The notes below the pieces were generated by a model. That model was not told the origin of the DNA, did no database searches, and saw only the letters and a program-made list of their open reading frames with translations. From an uncultured Nitrospinaceae bacterium (GTDB taxonomy: Bacteria > Nitrospinota > Nitrospinia > Nitrospinales > VA-1), in assembly GCA_913043155.1 (NCBI GenBank), contig CAJWLY010000092.1, positions 1-6,315 of the forward strand: a DNA stretch of 6,315 bases, in the 5' to 3' direction. Below are positions 4,698-6,315 of the stretch, piece after piece. The translations under genes and the position numbers were made by a program. Position 1 is the first letter of the stretch. Each line of letters starts with the position of its first letter.

Positions 4698-6209
4698 CTA
4701 AAACGTGTACTGAAACTGAAGATAGATGAAGTCGACATCGTTATCCGCCCCGGAATCCTGAATGAAGTCACCGGCAAAGAAATGGCTGTAACCAAACAAC
4801 CCCAAAAGATGCCGGTCAAATTTGAATTTGGCTGTGAAGTCCACCTCAGACCCAACGTTACGGGCGGTTGCGGCATTGCCCTTGCGGACCACGCCTCCGC
4901 CGGCATTGTACAGTGCGTCGGCATCGGAGGCACGCCAGAAAAGATGACCATTGGCGTTTACGGTCAGTTTGCGGGCTGGGTGCAGGGCAACGCCCTGATT
5001 GAAGTCGATGATGTTCTGGCGGCCGATGATGTCCATAAATCCAAGATGGGCGTGGCCCAGGGGAAACAGTTGATTAAAAGTTTCCACATCGCTTCCTGAC
5101 GAATCATCGCCACTGGCATAGTCGAACCCCAGGAAAACACGCGGTCGCCCCCACCCATCCGCGAACCGGTAGCCCACTTGAGTGGCGACCATGTACGCAT
5201 TGATACCACCGGAACCCAGGTTGCCAAACTGGTGGGCTCCTTCCAGGTCGTAGTCGAATGACGTGTTGGGGAACCCGCCCCAAATCCGCGCCCCGAGTGT
5301 CTGCCGACTTTCAGTGCCTGCAGTTCCATTGAACGATTGTCCCTCACGGTCGATGCCCAGCCAGTAAAGATCGAGTCCGGTGCGGGCGATCTTACCCATG
5401 CCATAGACTCCGAAAAACTCGCTGCCCTCATCGGAATCATTGAATTCATATTTCTGCACCGGAGCAAACCGAGACCAGAAACCATGCGTCTTCCATTCCC
5501 CGGCCTGCAAAATCCCCGTGATCCCGTCCCAGGCACGGAGCGTATTCCCCCAGGGCAAGGTACTGACCAGTCGCTGCTTGCCAAACCCCATGGACTGTCT
5601 GCCCGGTCGAAGGACCAGGGTCGCCTGGCGGGGGAGATGAATGCGAAGATCGATGAAGGCCTGCTGAAGGGCAATGGTGTCGAAATCGAGGGTCCGTCGC
5701 CCATCTGGAAGGTCACGGCCCTCAGACAAGGCACTCTTTCCCTCGACAAACACGCGAAGGTTCTTCCCCAGGTGCAAGTCGGAATGGAGAAGCAGGCGCC
5801 AGAGCAAAAATGCGTCGTCAGAAGTGGCAGGGGCACCAAAGGAGAAGTCCGTCCAGTCCTCGAACCGAAGACGCATGTGCCCGCCAAAACTGGCCCATAC
5901 CGCACCCTGTTCGTCGAGCGGGAGGTACTTGATCTGATCCCAGGGATCAGCCCGCTGCGGTTCCGGGACGTCTTTCAGCACCGACCAATCTTCCCGGTAG
6001 CGGAAAAACTTCCACTGCGGACGATCTACCTCTTCGATTCCCGGTTGATTCAGTTTTGGAGATGGAGGCTGGGCCTGGGAAAGGCCAGCGAAGGAAACGA
6101 CTCCCAGACACGCAACGAAAAGGAGTCGCAATAGACGCCGCGGTCGGTGGTTGCCCTCCTTAAAGGACAACCACGCTGCAGCGAGTAGAAAACTAAAGTT
6201 AAAATTCAC
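4698..6209 (-). CDS. Alginate-export-family outer-membrane beta-barrel protein
   Basis: The product resembles AlgE-like 'alginate export' porins. Proteins of this family form outer-membrane channels, often for anionic sugars or unknown solutes. Read from the GTG at 6209 it has 503 aa: a basic RPRRLLR stretch at 22-28, a hydrophobic core, and a likely signal cleavage after SQA (residue 46). The beta-barrel runs from about 105 to the end, with alternating aromatic strands such as MRLRFEDWTDF (112-122), the family-like RPGRQSMGFGKQRLV (201-215) and WGNTLRAWDGI (220-230). The terminal strand is YLQFQYTF, ending in the Phe used for outer-membrane assembly. Substrate specificity, including alginate, cannot be inferred. 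The start is uncertain: the GTG has no Shine-Dalgarno, while AAGGAGG lies inside the frame at 6161-6155. A TTG at 6131 would give a compact signal peptide (MRLLFVACLG) but is 23 bases from that site. Confidence 0.85.
   Translation of the reverse strand: MNFNFSFLLAAAWLSFKEGNHRPRRLLRLLFVACLGVVSFAGLSQAQPPSPKLNQPGIEEVDRPQWKFFRYREDWSVLKDVPEPQRADPWDQIKYLPLDEQGAVWASFGGHMRLRFEDWTDFSFGAPATSDDAFLLWRLLLHSDLHLGKNLRVFVEGKSALSEGRDLPDGRRTLDFDTIALQQAFIDLRIHLPRQATLVLRPGRQSMGFGKQRLVSTLPWGNTLRAWDGITGILQAGEWKTHGFWSRFAPVQKYEFNDSDEGSEFFGVYGMGKIARTGLDLYWLGIDREGQSFNGTAGTESRQTLGARIWGGFPNTSFDYDLEGAHQFGNLGSGGINAYMVATQVGYRFADGWGRPRVFLGFDYASGDDSSGSDVETFNQLFPLGHAHLGFMDIIGRQNIIDFNQGVALHPARKLTVNANGHLFWRASDADALYNAGGGVVRKGNAATARNVGSEVDFTAKFKFDRHLLGLFGYSHFFAGDFIQDSGADNDVDFIYLQFQYTF
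6147..6174 (-). promoter_or_regulatory. Hairpin carrying a Shine-Dalgarno-like sequence near the porin gene start
   Basis: On the minus strand GTGGTTGTCC (6174-6165) pairs with GGGCAACCAC (6156-6147) over 10 bp with one T-G wobble, leaving the 8-base loop TTTAAGGA. The near-perfect ribosome-binding sequence AAGGAGG (6161-6155) spans the loop and the first two bases of the stem. If translation starts downstream, this would be a structured leader that controls ribosome access. If it starts at the GTG at 6209, the same bases encode residues 12-21 of the signal region. The stem is clear and its function is inferred. Confidence 0.35.
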
Positions 6210-6260
6210 CGGTCACAGGGTAAACCATTCCCAGGTTTTGAACCGCGGTGCTCCAACCGT

Positions 6261-6315
6261 TCACTTCTTGTAGTTGAAGGTTTTCTTTTTCGAACTGTAA
6301 GGCTTGGTCCCCTTC
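6261..6315 (-). CDS. Possible C-terminal end of an unidentified gene, cut by the window edge
   Basis: On the minus strand one frame entering from the right edge reads KGTKPYSSKKKTFNYKK and stops at TGA (6263-6261). A Lys-rich, low-complexity end of this kind is common at protein C-termini. The other two minus frames are also open here: one runs on to TAA at 6199 and the other to TGA at about 6213. The choice therefore rests only on composition. No family can be assigned. If real, the gene ends about 50 bp before the porin gene and could be co-transcribed with it. Confidence 0.25.
   Translation of the reverse strand, partial: KGTKPYSSKKKTFNYKK

Noticed and set aside
4964..5905. 313-codon open frame on the same strand as the porin gene
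   Set aside because: It overlaps the porin in another frame and has no family motifs, with Arg-, Ser- and Pro-rich content typical of shadow frames in GC-rich coding DNA. The porin frame shows clear beta-barrel strands and a C-terminal Phe.
5337..6134. 265-codon open frame antisense to the porin gene
   Set aside because: It is wholly antisense to a well-supported gene, has no recognisable domain or signal peptide, and has no convincing ribosome-binding site.
6199..6228. Nine-codon leader peptide (MVYPVTGEF) upstream of the porin gene
   Set aside because: The Shine-Dalgarno is poor and there is no attenuator-like structure with it. The frame may equally be the end of a longer gene entering from the right edge.

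Overview
The window reads as chromosomal DNA from a Gram-negative bacterium. It encodes an outer-membrane beta-barrel with a signal peptide and a C-terminal Phe, exported Sel1-repeat proteins, and the housekeeping proteins SlyD and a RhlE-type RNA helicase. Exported SUMF1-domain and alginate-export proteins next to Sel1 paralogs suggest an uncultured or marine lineage of the Nitrospinota/deltaproteobacterial kind. That placement is an impression from gene style, not a demonstrated assignment. No mobile element, integrase, CRISPR array, tRNA or rRNA gene was seen.

Layout. On the plus strand, 18-1198 holds two tandem paralogous genes for secreted Sel1-repeat proteins (160 and 193 aa). A strong intrinsic terminator (569-611) separates them and ends only a few bases before the second start codon. 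All remaining genes lie on the minus strand and are read from right to left: the possible tail of an unidentified gene at the right edge (6261-6315), an alginate-export-type outer-membrane protein (4698-6209), an exported SUMF1/formylglycine-enzyme-like protein (about 3710-4600), a RhlE-type DEAD-box RNA helicase (1987-3342), and a SlyD-type FKBP peptidyl-prolyl isomerase (1366-1848). slyD and the second Sel1 gene converge over a 167-bp gap.

How the genes may work together. The porin and SUMF1 genes are close and co-directional and both products carry signal peptides, so they may share an envelope function. The SUMF1 protein lacks both cysteines of the formylglycine-generating enzyme active site and is unlikely to be a true sulfatase activator. 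The helicase and SlyD act in cytoplasmic RNA and protein folding and may be partly co-transcribed. The Sel1 proteins are probably periplasmic interaction scaffolds. They share near-identical DNA blocks, which indicates fairly recent duplication of whole genes and of a 108-bp repeat unit.

No clearly new biological system is visible. The points most worth a second look are the terminator abutting the second Sel1 start, the Shine-Dalgarno-bearing hairpin inside the annotated 5' end of the porin gene, the cysteine-less SUMF1 protein, and the palindrome upstream of the helicase gene.
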